DNA from: Desulfobacteraceae bacterium
Lineage (GTDB): Bacteria; Desulfobacterota; Desulfobacteria; Desulfobacterales; Desulfosalsimonadaceae
Direction: 5' to 3'
Assembly: GCA_003551985.1 (NCBI GenBank)
Contig: PUOB01000332.1
Coordinates: 1-29,062 of the forward strand
Length of the DNA: 29,062 nucleotides
Position 1 is the stretch's first letter. Each line of letters begins with the position of its first letter. The position numbers were made by a program, and so were the translations under genes. Shown here piece after piece: positions 21,717 through 29,062 of the stretch. The notes under the pieces are model-generated. The model did not search any database, was not told the origin of the DNA, and saw only the letters and a list, made by a program, of their open reading frames with translations.

Positions 21717-21986
21717 TCATTTTGATAATATGCCCCTGTGATCAAAGCAAGAGGATTTCTTCCTGAACCGCTCCCGCACCTTTAAATACCACATGGCGGC
21801 CCGGGTCGCCATGTCCGGCTTTTCTGCCGGGCCTTCGCCTTCCATGGACACCCCCTCCGGCTTTATCATCTTCGCGTCAGGACCGGACATCTCGGCGAAC
21901 ATCTTGAGCACCGTCTTCTTCACCATTCCCCGGAGCGGGATGTGGGAGATCATGCCGTACATGGCGGCGCCGCCCTTCGTTGCCAT
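21717..21986 (-). CDS. Hypothetical 89-aa C-terminal fragment
   Basis: The frame begins MATKGGAAMYGMISHIPLRG and contains a proline/glutamate stretch (KPEGVSMEGEGPAEKPDM) before a basic end. It overlaps the tail of the ATPase frame at 21877-22602 in a different phase, at the point where the ATPase loses family similarity. It may be the surviving C-terminus of an unrelated gene joined by a deletion. I recognise no family. A glycine-rich, basic composition and the absence of a ribosome site argue against an independent gene. Confidence 0.35.
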   Translation of the reverse strand: MATKGGAAMYGMISHIPLRGMVKKTVLKMFAEMSGPDAKMIKPEGVSMEGEGPAEKPDMATRAAMWYLKVRERFRKKSSCFDHRGILSK

Positions 21987-22602
21987 TGAATTGCGGGACA
22001 GGCGCCATCAGGGCCTCGCGTTCCGCGGCGGTCAGGGTCCGGCTCAGGGTGACCACCTCATTGAACCCAAGGGGAAAAACCTGAAAATCAACCTGGTCCG
22101 CCATCCCTCTTCTTCCGGGAAAACACATCCGGGCTTCTCTGATGGTCACCATGTCCGAGCCGGACAGCACCAATACCACATCTTCCAAAGCGCCGCTGTC
22201 GGCAAGGTATTTCACCCCCTCACCCCAGCTGCGGATATAGGTGACCTCATCTATTATGACAAAGCGCATCCCGGCGGGTCCGGCCGGCTGCAAATGGTCT
22301 CCTATCAGGCGAACCAGGGCATGCTGGTCGTCGATCAATTCCCCGCTGAAAAAGGCAATGGCATGGGGATGGACACCCCTTTTCAGAAGATGGGCCATCC
22401 ATTGCTTGAGCAGGGTGGTTTTGCCGACCTGGTGGCCGCCGCTGACGGTGTAAATTCCGGGCAATTGAACCGGAAGCCGGTAGATCAGCGGAAAATCCCA
22501 TACCATGGCCTGGCGGCTAAGGACCTTCAAATGCGGGTCCTGGAAAAAGAAATGGTCCGGGCTTTCCAGATGCAGGTTGTGCGGTGCAAAGCGAATATCC
22601 AT
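21877..22602 (-). pseudogene. Truncated AAA_14-type P-loop ATPase
   Basis: The first ~200 residues are a good AAA_14 domain: GGHQVGKTTLLKQW as Walker A, FVIIDEVTYIRSWGEG as Walker B, and VLSGSDMVTIREARM as sensor region. After about MAPVPQF (near 21990) the chain turns into low-similarity, Arg/His/Pro-rich sequence and ends. The C-terminal domain expected in this family is absent. A different frame (21717-21986) takes over at the junction, consistent with a deletion between two genes. The start is at ATG 22602 with GGGAACGAC upstream. A 16-bp palindrome lies 17 bp upstream. Confidence 0.6.
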
Positions 22603-22618
22603 GTCGTTCCCTGACTAC

Positions 22619-22634
22619 TGAATAAATTTATTCA
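22619..22634. promoter_or_regulatory. 16-bp perfect palindrome upstream of the truncated ATPase
   Basis: TGAATAAATTTATTCA is its own reverse complement. It lies 17-32 bp before the ATPase ATG at 22602 and overlaps the end of the antitoxin fragment. It is a candidate operator. Confidence 0.45.
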
Positions 22635-22788
22635 ATGCATGTTGAATATATATTTATACTTCTGAAAAATGAAGAGAAAGGGTTTGCGGTGCTTAAGCTC
22701 AAGCTGCTCATTGCTATGGCGGGAAAGCGCTTCACGGAACGCCTTTCGTGTAAATGCCGAACGACTGGTGCCAAGTTGCTTTAGTACT
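22632..22788 (-). pseudogene. Ribbon-helix-helix antitoxin fragment
   Basis: A minus-strand frame without its start reads VLKQLGTSRSAFTRKAFREA, then LSRHSNEQLELKHRKPF, and ends 13 residues later. The (L)GTSRSAF-R-A-REAL pattern is the second helix and following helix of CopG/Arc ribbon-helix-helix antitoxins. The N-terminal beta strand that binds DNA is missing. It lies directly downstream of the PIN toxin gene and could be a remnant of a different toxin-antitoxin pair. Confidence 0.5.
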
Positions 22789-22791
22789 CAC

Positions 22792-23202
22792 CTAAATCGC
22801 TTCAAGGGATTCGACCACATAGCCGGGAAATTTTTTCTGAAATTTGCGGTCAAAACTGATTAATTTTTCGACATGGAGTTGCCTGGCCCTGTTGACGATC
22901 ACCAGATCTGCAAAATCCCCGCCCTTTTTGTATTGTGCGACCGCGGCCCGGACGGCGGCCGGGTCGCTGGTGACAAACGTGTGGGTTTTTAACAGCGTCT
23001 CAAGAAAGGTAAAAATTTCCTGCCGCGTGCATTGGTAAGCCGATTCCAGGACCCAGACCGTCTTGATGAGCACTTCGGTCAAAATGATGATCCGGCCGGA
23101 ATGTTTTTCCGTGTAAAGCACCATTTCTCTTATGATTTGCACCTGATCAGGGTCGTCTTCGATCAGCATCCGGACAAGGGCGTTGGTGTCAAAAGCGATC
23201 AT
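22792..23202 (-). CDS. PIN-domain toxin (VapC-like RNase)
   Basis: The 136-aa protein has the PIN ribonuclease layout. FDTNALVRML supplies D5. A central E-x-x-x-x-x-W-V-L-E region (TEVLIKTVWVLESAY) supplies the acidic residue. GGDFADLVI gives the third acidic site and ISFDRKFQKK the fourth. VapC toxins cleave RNA, often tRNA or rRNA, until bound by their antitoxin. Its ATG overlaps the stop of the AbrB-type gene upstream (ATGA), a classical toxin-antitoxin arrangement. Length and motifs suggest it is intact. Confidence 0.85.
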   Translation of the reverse strand: MIAFDTNALVRMLIEDDPDQVQIIREMVLYTEKHSGRIIILTEVLIKTVWVLESAYQCTRQEIFTFLETLLKTHTFVTSDPAAVRAAVAQYKKGGDFADLVIVNRARQLHVEKLISFDRKFQKKFPGYVVESLEAI

Positions 23203-23453
23203 TTTGCATTCCCTTTCCGGCGACGATTCTGAATCACGGTGTCCATTTCCTCTATGGTCACCGGCCGGGATCGTCTTTTATGGTTGAGCAGACCGAAAAG
23301 CGCACTGGCGGACTGACGTCTGCTCGAAATCAGCACCTTGCCGTTTTCAAGGGGAATAAATTCGATTCTATCTGACGCATCGACATCGAGAAACTCCCTG
23401 ATTTTCCGGGGTATGGTTATCTGGCCTTTTGACGTGATTTTGCTGCTGATCAT
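23199..23453 (-). CDS. AbrB/MazE-fold antitoxin
   Basis: The 84-aa product opens MISSKITSKGQITIPRKIRE, the swapped-hairpin AbrB DNA-binding signature, followed by RIEFIPLENGKVLI. The C-terminal half is charged and probably binds the PIN toxin encoded directly downstream. I chose the ATG at 23453 because GGGAGG stands just upstream, although the frame extends to 23483. A 16-bp palindrome 36-51 bp upstream is the probable autoregulatory operator. Confidence 0.85.
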   Translation of the reverse strand: MISSKITSKGQITIPRKIREFLDVDASDRIEFIPLENGKVLISSRRQSASALFGLLNHKRRSRPVTIEEMDTVIQNRRRKGNAK

Positions 23454-23488
23454 TACCGCCTCCCATGTTTTTCCCGTTGACAAAAATT

Positions 23489-23504
23489 CTTACTTTAAAG
23501 TAAG
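23489..23504. promoter_or_regulatory. 16-bp palindrome, operator candidate for the AbrB/PIN module
   Basis: CTTACTTTAAAGTAAG is a perfect palindrome just upstream of the antitoxin gene. AbrB-type antitoxins usually repress their own operon through such sites. Confidence 0.55.
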
Positions 23505-23578
23505 GATAGCATCATTTTTAATCATTTCAAATAAAAAATGGATTTGGTAAAAGCCGGAATCAAAAAATTTGAAAAATT

Positions 23579-23612
23579 CAACGGGGTACGGGGGTTAGGG
23601 CAACGGGGGGGC
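23579..23612 (+). repeat. Element-tip-like tract without an element
   Basis: CAACGGGGTACGGGGGTTAG and GGCAACGGGGGGG repeat the same CAACGGGGT tip unit seen beside the 279-bp elements. No element body is present here. It may be a footprint of a lost copy. Confidence 0.45.
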
Positions 23613-23634
23613 AAAAATGAACCCTTTTCTATCA

Positions 23635-24861
23635 TTACACAATATGCCTGACCGGCAGGGCATGCAGGTTTTGTGCAAACGGCAACATGTCATTGCCATT
23701 GTAAATCAGGATGCCCCTCACAAATTTTTTCCCGAAATGTTCCCGCAAGACTTTCAGACCGGTGAAATCCCGGGGTAATATTGTGGCGGAGCACTTGATC
23801 TCAACGCCCACAACGTTGCCGCGTCGATCTTCCAGGACCACATCCACTTCCTGTCCGGCCTGTGATCGAAAATGATGGAGTCTCACGGGATCGGCTGCCC
23901 AGGACGCATGTTTCAATAATTCCAAAACGATATGATTTTCAAACAACCGTCCCGCGATTTCACCGTCCTTCTTGAGCCTGCTCGTATCCATTCCCAGCAG
24001 CCGGCAGGCCAGGCCGGTGTCCACCATGAACAGTTTCGGCGCTTTCACCAGGCGTTTTCCCAGATTCACAGCCCACGCGGGCAGTTCCTGTAAAAGAAAG
24101 GTCATTTTCAAAAGCGCGATGTAACGCGACAGTGTGCTGTTGGGAATGCCGCTGCTGCGGGAAATTTCAGACTGATTGTGTAAAGTGGCCGTCCGCCAGG
24201 CCAGCAACTGAAGCAGTCGCGGAACAGCAGCCAGATCCTGGATCTGCGCCAGATCCCGGATATCCCGGTCAAGGATTGTGGTAACGTAGGAATCAAACCA
24301 TGCATTTCGGCGCCGGCCCTCTGCTCTTTGGAGCGGTTCGGGAAAACCACCGGCGACCACGCTTTCCATTACATCGATCGCACCTGCCGATTGACAATCG
24401 TGCGTCAATTTCTCACTGAAAAGAAGTTCCACGAGATTTGTATCATTGCCCCGGATTTCACTATTCGACAGAGGCCAGAGCGTGAGCACTTCCATTCTTC
24501 CCGCCAATGCATCCGCCACACGCGGGAGGGTCAGCACATCCGCCGATCCTGTCAACAGATAACGTCCGGGCGTCCGGTTGTTGTCCACGTCCTCCTTGAT
24601 GGCCAGAAAAAGCGCCGGTACCCGCTGGGCTTCATCAATGACGACCGGCCTTTCGAGACCGGCAAGAAACCCCGTTGGATCAGCGCTTGCCGCTGAAAGG
24701 ACGCCGGCATTGTCGAGGGTCACGTAGCGCGCTGGATATGCTCCTTCCGCAATCGTCCGGACGAGTGTACTCTTACCGCTCTGCCGTGCGCCGCGCAGGA
24801 ATACCACGGGCGTATCGGCCAATGCATCTAGAATTTTCGGGGTGATATGTCGCTTAAACAT
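23635..24861 (-). CDS. Second intact AAA+ ATPase with DUF4143
   Basis: The protein, 408 aa from the chosen start, has GARQSGKS (24-31) as Walker A and VVIDEAQRVP (73-82) as Walker B. GRYLLTGSADVLTLPRVADA matches the sensor region. A winged-helix linker precedes DUF4143, which contains HHFRSQAGQEVDVVLEDRRG and VVGVEIKCSAT. Family function is unknown. I chose MFKRHITPKIL at 24861, because the longer start at 24897 would lie within the -35 box. Only seven bases separate the -10 box from this ATG, so the message may be leaderless, as for the ATPase at 1513. The two ATPases are clearly divergent paralogues. Confidence 0.85.
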   Translation of the reverse strand: MFKRHITPKILDALADTPVVFLRGARQSGKSTLVRTIAEGAYPARYVTLDNAGVLSAASADPTGFLAGLERPVVIDEAQRVPALFLAIKEDVDNNRTPGRYLLTGSADVLTLPRVADALAGRMEVLTLWPLSNSEIRGNDTNLVELLFSEKLTHDCQSAGAIDVMESVVAGGFPEPLQRAEGRRRNAWFDSYVTTILDRDIRDLAQIQDLAAVPRLLQLLAWRTATLHNQSEISRSSGIPNSTLSRYIALLKMTFLLQELPAWAVNLGKRLVKAPKLFMVDTGLACRLLGMDTSRLKKDGEIAGRLFENHIVLELLKHASWAADPVRLHHFRSQAGQEVDVVLEDRRGNVVGVEIKCSATILPRDFTGLKVLREHFGKKFVRGILIYNGNDMLPFAQNLHALPVRHIV

Positions 24862-24868
24862 GGGTGAT

Positions 24869-24897
24869 TTTTTACCAGGAAGTGGTAAATTTGTCAA
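24869..24897 (-). promoter_or_regulatory. Promoter and operator-like repeat of the second ATPase
   Basis: On the minus strand TTGACA (24897-24892) and TAAAAA (24874-24869) have a 17-bp spacer. TTTACCA (24871-24877) and TGGTAAA (24883-24889) form a perfect inverted repeat that covers the spacer and part of the -10 box, an ideal position for repression. Confidence 0.55.
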
Positions 24898-24907
24898 GAG
24901 GAGAAGA

Positions 24908-25018
24908 ATGGCAATAATGTCTTTTTTAGCCCCAAAAAGTTCAATATAGGCCCCATATGAGGGGTATTTATGAATCTATGTTGTGTATTTATAGTTTGTT
25001 ATCTTGGTCCGACCCCGT
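24908..25018 (+). mobile_element. 279-bp TIR element, copy E (right part only)
   Basis: From ATGGCAATAATGTCTTTTTT through AGCCCCAAAAAGTTCAATAT to the end GTTATCTTGGTCCGACCCCG plus T, this matches the right ~40% of the family. The tip is followed by CTTACCCGTCTTCCGTC, irregular echoes of the tip. From 25019 to 25108 I see nothing else beyond the leader of the next operon. Confidence 0.7.
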
Positions 25019-25108
25019 CTTACCCGTCTTCCGTCATAGTGTAATCATTGCAATTAATGCGCGAAGCATATATTTTGAAAAAAACCGTTAAAATAAAGAA
25101 GGCAGAAC

Positions 25109-25198
25109 ATGAAAGGTGTCAATGCAATGATCATTCGGGAAGATGCATGCCGGTTTTGGCTTGAATGCAATAAACAAAAGAAGCAGCGAGGTAAATGA
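25109..25198 (+). CDS. Possible 29-aa leader or small protein of the redox operon
   Basis: AAGAAGG precedes an ATG that opens MKGVNAMIIREDACRFWLEC and ends NKQKKQRGK. Its TGA overlaps the ATG of the next gene (TGATG), so translation could be coupled. Two cysteines and a basic tail are present. It is too short for a family call. It might be a microprotein of the HdrD/GlcD operon or a leader peptide. Confidence 0.35.
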   Translation: MKGVNAMIIREDACRFWLECNKQKKQRGK

Positions 25199-26235
25199 TG
25201 GCCAGACAGAATTTGAAAGGCGTCAAATTTGATCCGGATATATGCAGGGACTGCGATACCATCGATTGCCTTATGAAATGCCAGTACATCGATTTTCGCA
25301 ATACGGCAGCAGCCCGGAGCGAGTGGGAAAAAATCAATGCGGGGGAATACAGCCGCGTGCTCGAGGAATGTCTGACCTGTTATGCCTGCCAGGAATATTG
25401 TCCTTATAACAACAACCCGTTTTATTTCCTGGTGGAACGCCAGGAGGCTCTGGGGATTCTGCCGGCGCCGCTGCCCATTGTAAAGGAGCAGTTAAAAATG
25501 ATGGCCCCGAAAGGGCGCATCACCTCCCAAAGCGTTGCCGCCCCGGTAGTGAACATGTGCGCTTTTCCCATGCTTACCGGCTGCATTCGGGGCACGCTTT
25601 TTGAGGGCGCATCGGTCATCGTGGGCACTGATATCTTCTGCAACATCATGTGGCTGCATTTTGCCAAAAATTCCACTATCCGGGAACGGGTACCGCAGAT
25701 GATCGGCAATATCATGGATTACTATCTGAAGCCCGCCGGCTTAACCGAAATGATCTGCTTCCACGATGAATGCTATGGCACGTATACGAGCGTGGCCGAC
25801 GCCTACGGCATCGAAGTACCCTTTAAACCGGTGCACCTGTTTGATTTCCTCAATGGGCGCATAGATGAACTATCCGACCGTATCCGCCCCCTTAATGTGA
25901 AAATCGCCTATCAGCGCCCATGCTCCAATCGCCTCATCCCGGAAACCGATGCGGTCCTCGATACGATTTTCGAAAAAATCGGCGTCGAACGCGTGGAGCG
26001 GATCTACGACCGGGAGAATGCCCTTTGCTGCGGCGGGGTGCCGCGGGCTCAGCAGCGCGATGACGAAGCCGATGCGCTCGTTGAAAAAAACATCGACGAT
26101 ATGCTCGAAGCAGACGCCAAATACTGCGTTTTCAACTGCCCCTTCTGCATGGCAACGCTTGCCGAAGCCGTTGCTGAAAAGGGGCTGATGCCAATTCTGG
26201 TCAGCGATCTCGTACAAATGGCATTGGGGGAATAA
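25198..26235 (+). CDS. HdrD/GlcF-like Fe-S oxidoreductase with one CCG domain
   Basis: The 345-aa protein has two N-terminal ferredoxin-type cysteine sets (C16/C19/C24/C28 and C58/C61/C64/C68, the latter in CLTCYACQEYC). The long C-terminal region has a first half with ICFHDECYGTY and HLFDFL. Its second half has YQRPCSNRLIP, ENALCCGGVPR (C277, C278) and FNCPFCMATL. The CCG motif binds a [4Fe-4S] cluster as in heterodisulfide reductase HdrD and glycolate oxidase GlcF. It probably carries electrons from the FAD oxidase encoded next. The start at 25198 has GAGG six bases upstream; 25195 is also possible. Confidence 0.8.
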   Translation: MARQNLKGVKFDPDICRDCDTIDCLMKCQYIDFRNTAAARSEWEKINAGEYSRVLEECLTCYACQEYCPYNNNPFYFLVERQEALGILPAPLPIVKEQLKMMAPKGRITSQSVAAPVVNMCAFPMLTGCIRGTLFEGASVIVGTDIFCNIMWLHFAKNSTIRERVPQMIGNIMDYYLKPAGLTEMICFHDECYGTYTSVADAYGIEVPFKPVHLFDFLNGRIDELSDRIRPLNVKIAYQRPCSNRLIPETDAVLDTIFEKIGVERVERIYDRENALCCGGVPRAQQRDDEADALVEKNIDDMLEADAKYCVFNCPFCMATLAEAVAEKGLMPILVSDLVQMALGE

Positions 26236-26283
26236 AAAAAGAATTTTCGCTACAGCACCATTTACCCAACGGAGTCCACACCG

Positions 26284-27657
26284 ATGGAACACATGATTGC
26301 AAAACTGGCAGAAATCGTCGGAAAGGCATATGTTTCCGGCGAACCTGAGGAGCGGTATCTTTATTCAAAAGACCCGGGCACGATGCCTGCCTCCGAACCC
26401 GATGCGGTGGTGATGCCCGGGAGCACCGATGAAGTCAGCAGGATCATGATCCTGGCCAATACAATGGGCATTCCGGTAGTCCCTATGGGAGGCGGACTGG
26501 TCCTCTCGGGCCTGACCCGTGCGCTCAAGGGCGGCATTATCCTGGACATGAAGCGAATGAACCGCATCGTCTCCGTCAACCCCATGAGCCGATACGCCGT
26601 AGTGGAGGCCGGGACTGCCGAAGGCATGCTGCAGGCATACCTGAAAAAGCATCACCCGGAACTGAAGCACTCCATGCCCGACGCGCCGCCCATTGCCACT
26701 GTTGCGGGCAACGTTACCATTCATGGATCCGGGCACCTGTCCGTGCTCGGGGGGTTTCATTCCGACATGCTCACCGGCATGGAAGTGGTGCTGCCTACCG
26801 GCAAGGTGGTTCGTACGGGCTCCTGCGGCGTATCGGAGGGGTGGTTTTCCCGCGCGCCGCTGCCGGATCTGTCCGGACTTTTCCTGGGATGGGCCGGCAC
26901 CACCGGCGTGGTGACGCGCCTGGGCATCAAGCTTTATCCCAATTATGCCCACAACGACATGCTGATTTTCGTCTGTGAGGATGAAGAACTCATGCCCGAT
27001 ATATTGTCCCGCTTGACCGGCACCCAGGTTGCCGAGGACATGACGCCCTGGATGACGCCCAAGCCGGAGTGGGCCCAGGGCTTTTTCCACGTCAACATCG
27101 CCTACGGCGGCCACACGAAAGAGGAGCTTACCTTCAAGCGCAACCTGCTGCGGGCATCGGTCAGGCCCTATATGGACCAGAAAATCGCGGGGTTTCTGCC
27201 GCTGCCGGCGCCCCAGAAAAAACGGTTTTTGAACGTACCCTCTCCGGACCTGGCCCGGTTTGCCGATATTCGCAAAGGCGGCGGTTTTGAATACGTCGGG
27301 GCCATCATGCCCATCGAAGCCTTTCCCCAAGCCTACCGTGCGGGAAAGGAGATCGCCCTGGAACAGGAGGTCGCCTGGTCGATGGGGGCGCGCATAATCG
27401 GGGCGGGGCATGCCATGATGTTTTTTTACGCTTATGCCTTCAACCGAGCGGATTCAGCCGACATGGAAAGCGCCATGCAAGCATTGGAACGGACCAATTC
27501 AGCCGTGCTTTCACTAGGCGGTATCCCATGGAAAGCCGAAGCCCCGGCCCAGCAGCAGATCCTTGCCCAAATGGATTCCAGCACCGTTTGGCTGATCAAC
27601 CGGATCCGAATGACCCTGGATCCCAATCGCATCATGAATCCCGGCAACTGGGAGTAG
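26284..27657 (+). CDS. GlcD-like FAD-linked oxidase
   Basis: The 457-aa protein has the PCMH-type FAD-binding fold. Segments include VVMPGSTDEVSRIMILANTM, GIPVVPMGGGLVLSGLTRAL, VVEAGTAEGMLQAYL and GNVTIHGSGHLSVLGGFHSD, in which the FAD pyrophosphate is bound. The end LDPNRIMNPGNWE is the family's C-terminal signature. Relatives oxidise glycolate, D-lactate and other 2-hydroxy acids; alkyldihydroxyacetonephosphate synthase is another branch. The neighbours make electron transfer to HdrD-like Fe-S proteins likely. GGAG lies nine bases before the ATG. Confidence 0.85.
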   Translation: MEHMIAKLAEIVGKAYVSGEPEERYLYSKDPGTMPASEPDAVVMPGSTDEVSRIMILANTMGIPVVPMGGGLVLSGLTRALKGGIILDMKRMNRIVSVNPMSRYAVVEAGTAEGMLQAYLKKHHPELKHSMPDAPPIATVAGNVTIHGSGHLSVLGGFHSDMLTGMEVVLPTGKVVRTGSCGVSEGWFSRAPLPDLSGLFLGWAGTTGVVTRLGIKLYPNYAHNDMLIFVCEDEELMPDILSRLTGTQVAEDMTPWMTPKPEWAQGFFHVNIAYGGHTKEELTFKRNLLRASVRPYMDQKIAGFLPLPAPQKKRFLNVPSPDLARFADIRKGGGFEYVGAIMPIEAFPQAYRAGKEIALEQEVAWSMGARIIGAGHAMMFFYAYAFNRADSADMESAMQALERTNSAVLSLGGIPWKAEAPAQQQILAQMDSSTVWLINRIRMTLDPNRIMNPGNWE

Positions 27658-27663
27658 AAACTT

Positions 27664-28869
27664 ATGGAACACGAAGACATACTGCATCGCTGTTTTCGCT
27701 GCGGCTATTGCAAACTGCCGGCGAATTTCACCGATATTAATTGCCCGGCCTACCTGGCATACCGTTTCGAGACCTATTCACCGGGAGGCCGGATGTGGCT
27801 GCTGCGGGGCTGGCTGGACAAAGATATCCAGGGATCCATGCGCCTTGCCGAGATCATGTTCTCCTGCGCCGCTTGCGGAAACTGCGTTGCGCATTGCGCC
27901 ATGCCGGATTTCAGGGACCGCCTGCTGCTGGCGTTGACCGCCGGCAAGGAAGCCCTGCTGGATGCCGGCCGGGTTCCGGCCGGGGTGCGCGACTACCTCA
28001 CCCGGATGCAGGCCCACGGCAACGCCTACGGCAAACCGGCCAAAAAGCGTTCCGACTGGACCGTCGGAGATGCTGCATCGGGTGCCGATGATACCGTCGT
28101 CCCCGCCTTTTCAGACCAGGAGTACCTGTTTTATGCAGGGGATGTGGGGGCCTATGATCCACGCGGCGGGGAAATCGCCCGGTCGGTGGCCGGCATCCTC
28201 CGGAAAGCCGGTATTTCTCTGGGGGTGCTGACCGAAGGAGAATCAGATGACGGCAATGACGTCCGGGCCATGGGAGAAATTCTGCTTTTCCAGACGCTGG
28301 CGGAAAAAAATATCGAGGCGTTCCGTCATGCAGGCGTCCGGAAAATCATTACATTGTCGCCGCATTCCCTGAACACCTTTAAAAACGACTACCCGGCGCT
28401 GGGCGGCACATACCAGGTATTTCATTACACCCAGGTGCTGGCATTTGCCATGAATCGCCTTGAATTCAGGCCCGATGCGGCACTACCGCGGGTAACTTTC
28501 CATGATCCCTGCTACCTGGGCCGCCATAACCTGGATTACGAATCGTCCCGGATGGTGCTGCGGGCCATTCCCGGCCTCCAATTGACGGAAATGGCCAGGA
28601 ACCGGCAAAACGCCCTTTGCTGCGGCGGCGGAGGCGGGAATTTCTTTACCGATATCCTGGGCGGCGCAGAGGAAAGTGCCGCACGGGCCCGGGTCATGGA
28701 AGCAATAGACACCGGTGCGGAGATTCTGGCTGTCTCATGCCCGGTGTGTGCCATCATGCTCGAAGACGCGGCAAAAAGCGCGGGCGCGGCCGAAGAAATC
28801 CGTATCATGGAAATCACGGAAGTCATCGGAGAAGCGCTGGCTTCTGTCAGCGGGGTCGGACCAAGCTAA
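27664..28869 (+). CDS. HdrD/GlcF-like Fe-S protein whose C-terminus runs into repeat copy F
   Basis: The 401-aa protein begins with RCFRCGYCKLPANFTDINCP and has a second cysteine set SCAACGNCVAHCAMP (67-81), together two [4Fe-4S] sites. The C-terminal half has DPCYLGRHN, NALCCGGGGGNFF and VSCPVCAIMLE, a complete CCG cluster motif. It is the third gene of the operon, six bp after the FAD oxidase, and probably passes electrons to menaquinone or a membrane Hdr-like complex. The last residues GVGPS and the TAA stop are supplied by element copy F, so the native end may have been replaced by a few residues. Confidence 0.8.
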   Translation: MEHEDILHRCFRCGYCKLPANFTDINCPAYLAYRFETYSPGGRMWLLRGWLDKDIQGSMRLAEIMFSCAACGNCVAHCAMPDFRDRLLLALTAGKEALLDAGRVPAGVRDYLTRMQAHGNAYGKPAKKRSDWTVGDAASGADDTVVPAFSDQEYLFYAGDVGAYDPRGGEIARSVAGILRKAGISLGVLTEGESDDGNDVRAMGEILLFQTLAEKNIEAFRHAGVRKIITLSPHSLNTFKNDYPALGGTYQVFHYTQVLAFAMNRLEFRPDAALPRVTFHDPCYLGRHNLDYESSRMVLRAIPGLQLTEMARNRQNALCCGGGGGNFFTDILGGAEESAARARVMEAIDTGAEILAVSCPVCAIMLEDAAKSAGAAEEIRIMEITEVIGEALASVSGVGPS

Positions 28870-29062
28870 CCTCCTGCATTAAATCGATTTAAATCTAAAA
28901 AACAGGTATTTTTGCAGGCTATATCGCACTTTTTGAACCCAAAATGGGCGATATAACGGCTTTGTGCTTCTCGAATGCCATATCTGCCCTGGTATGAACT
29001 CAGACAGCTTTGCTCACGCCATGGCAATAATGTCTTTTTTAGCCCCAAAAAGTTCAATATAG
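28851..29062 (+). mobile_element. 279-bp TIR element, copy F (cut by window end)
   Basis: It starts CGGGGTCGGACCAAGCTAAC within the end of the HdrD-like gene and continues to the right edge. The central hairpin is TATATCGCACTTTTT and AAAATGGGCGATATA. Compared with copy A, one stem pair is changed on both sides (GC to CG) and pairing is kept. The right end lies outside the window. Confidence 0.75.

Noticed and set aside
21793..22614. 273-codon plus-strand frame opposite the truncated ATPase
   Set aside because: Antisense to a clear Walker A/B domain; no family similarity.

Overview
The window looks like a chromosome segment of a strictly anaerobic, Fe-S-rich bacterium, most likely a sulfate reducer or syntroph of the Desulfobacterota (deltaproteobacteria). 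The basis is gene content: 2-hydroxyacyl-CoA dehydratase/benzoyl-CoA reductase family proteins with an ATP-dependent activase, a glycyl radical enzyme, an acetyl-CoA-synthase-like protein with a CooC-like ATPase, and HdrD-like Fe-S proteins. The taxon is inferred; there is no rRNA or marker gene here. I saw no tRNA, rRNA or CRISPR array.

Left part (1-10135) is accessory DNA in decay. It holds an AbiEi-type fragment with a stump of its partner, a small nucleotidyltransferase pair, a DnaQ-like exonuclease, a DUF4143 ATPase, a TM-nitroreductase, a metallo-beta-lactamase-fold hydrolase, an IHF fragment, a membrane-anchored alpha/beta hydrolase, and an AbiE pair whose antitoxin is intact and whose toxin is deleted and frameshifted. 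Several other gene stumps lie next to repeat copies.

Middle part (10136-21246) is metabolic. A 783-aa glycyl radical enzyme of the GCVEP class lies on the plus strand, without its activating enzyme. Convergent to it is a long minus-strand cluster, in transcription order: HgdB-like protein 1, a decayed activase, a 395-aa polyferredoxin, a CdhC/ACS-beta-like protein, a CooC-like P-loop ATPase, HgdB-like proteins 2 and 3, and an intact HgdC/BcrA-type activase. A likely reading is that the surviving activase fires electrons into the HgdB-like proteins, the polyferredoxin supplies them, and the CooC-like ATPase matures a metal site, perhaps in the CdhC-like protein. The substrate is unknown.

Right part (21247-29062) begins with accessory modules: a truncated ATPase, a ribbon-helix-helix antitoxin fragment, an AbrB/PIN toxin-antitoxin pair and a second intact DUF4143 ATPase. 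A plus-strand redox operon follows (29-aa ORF, HdrD-like, GlcD-like FAD oxidase, HdrD-like), resembling glycolate/D-lactate oxidase systems.

The most unusual signal is a family of ~279-bp non-coding elements with ~21-bp terminal inverted repeats, in two full copies, one copy cut by the window end, and several partial copies. The tips often continue into private, irregular tandem copies of the tip sequence. The elements sit at gene ends, and in two places supply the stop codon of the abutting reading frame. Separately, almost every accessory module carries its own perfect palindrome just upstream, and a 32-bp perfect palindrome lies upstream of the dehydratase cluster.
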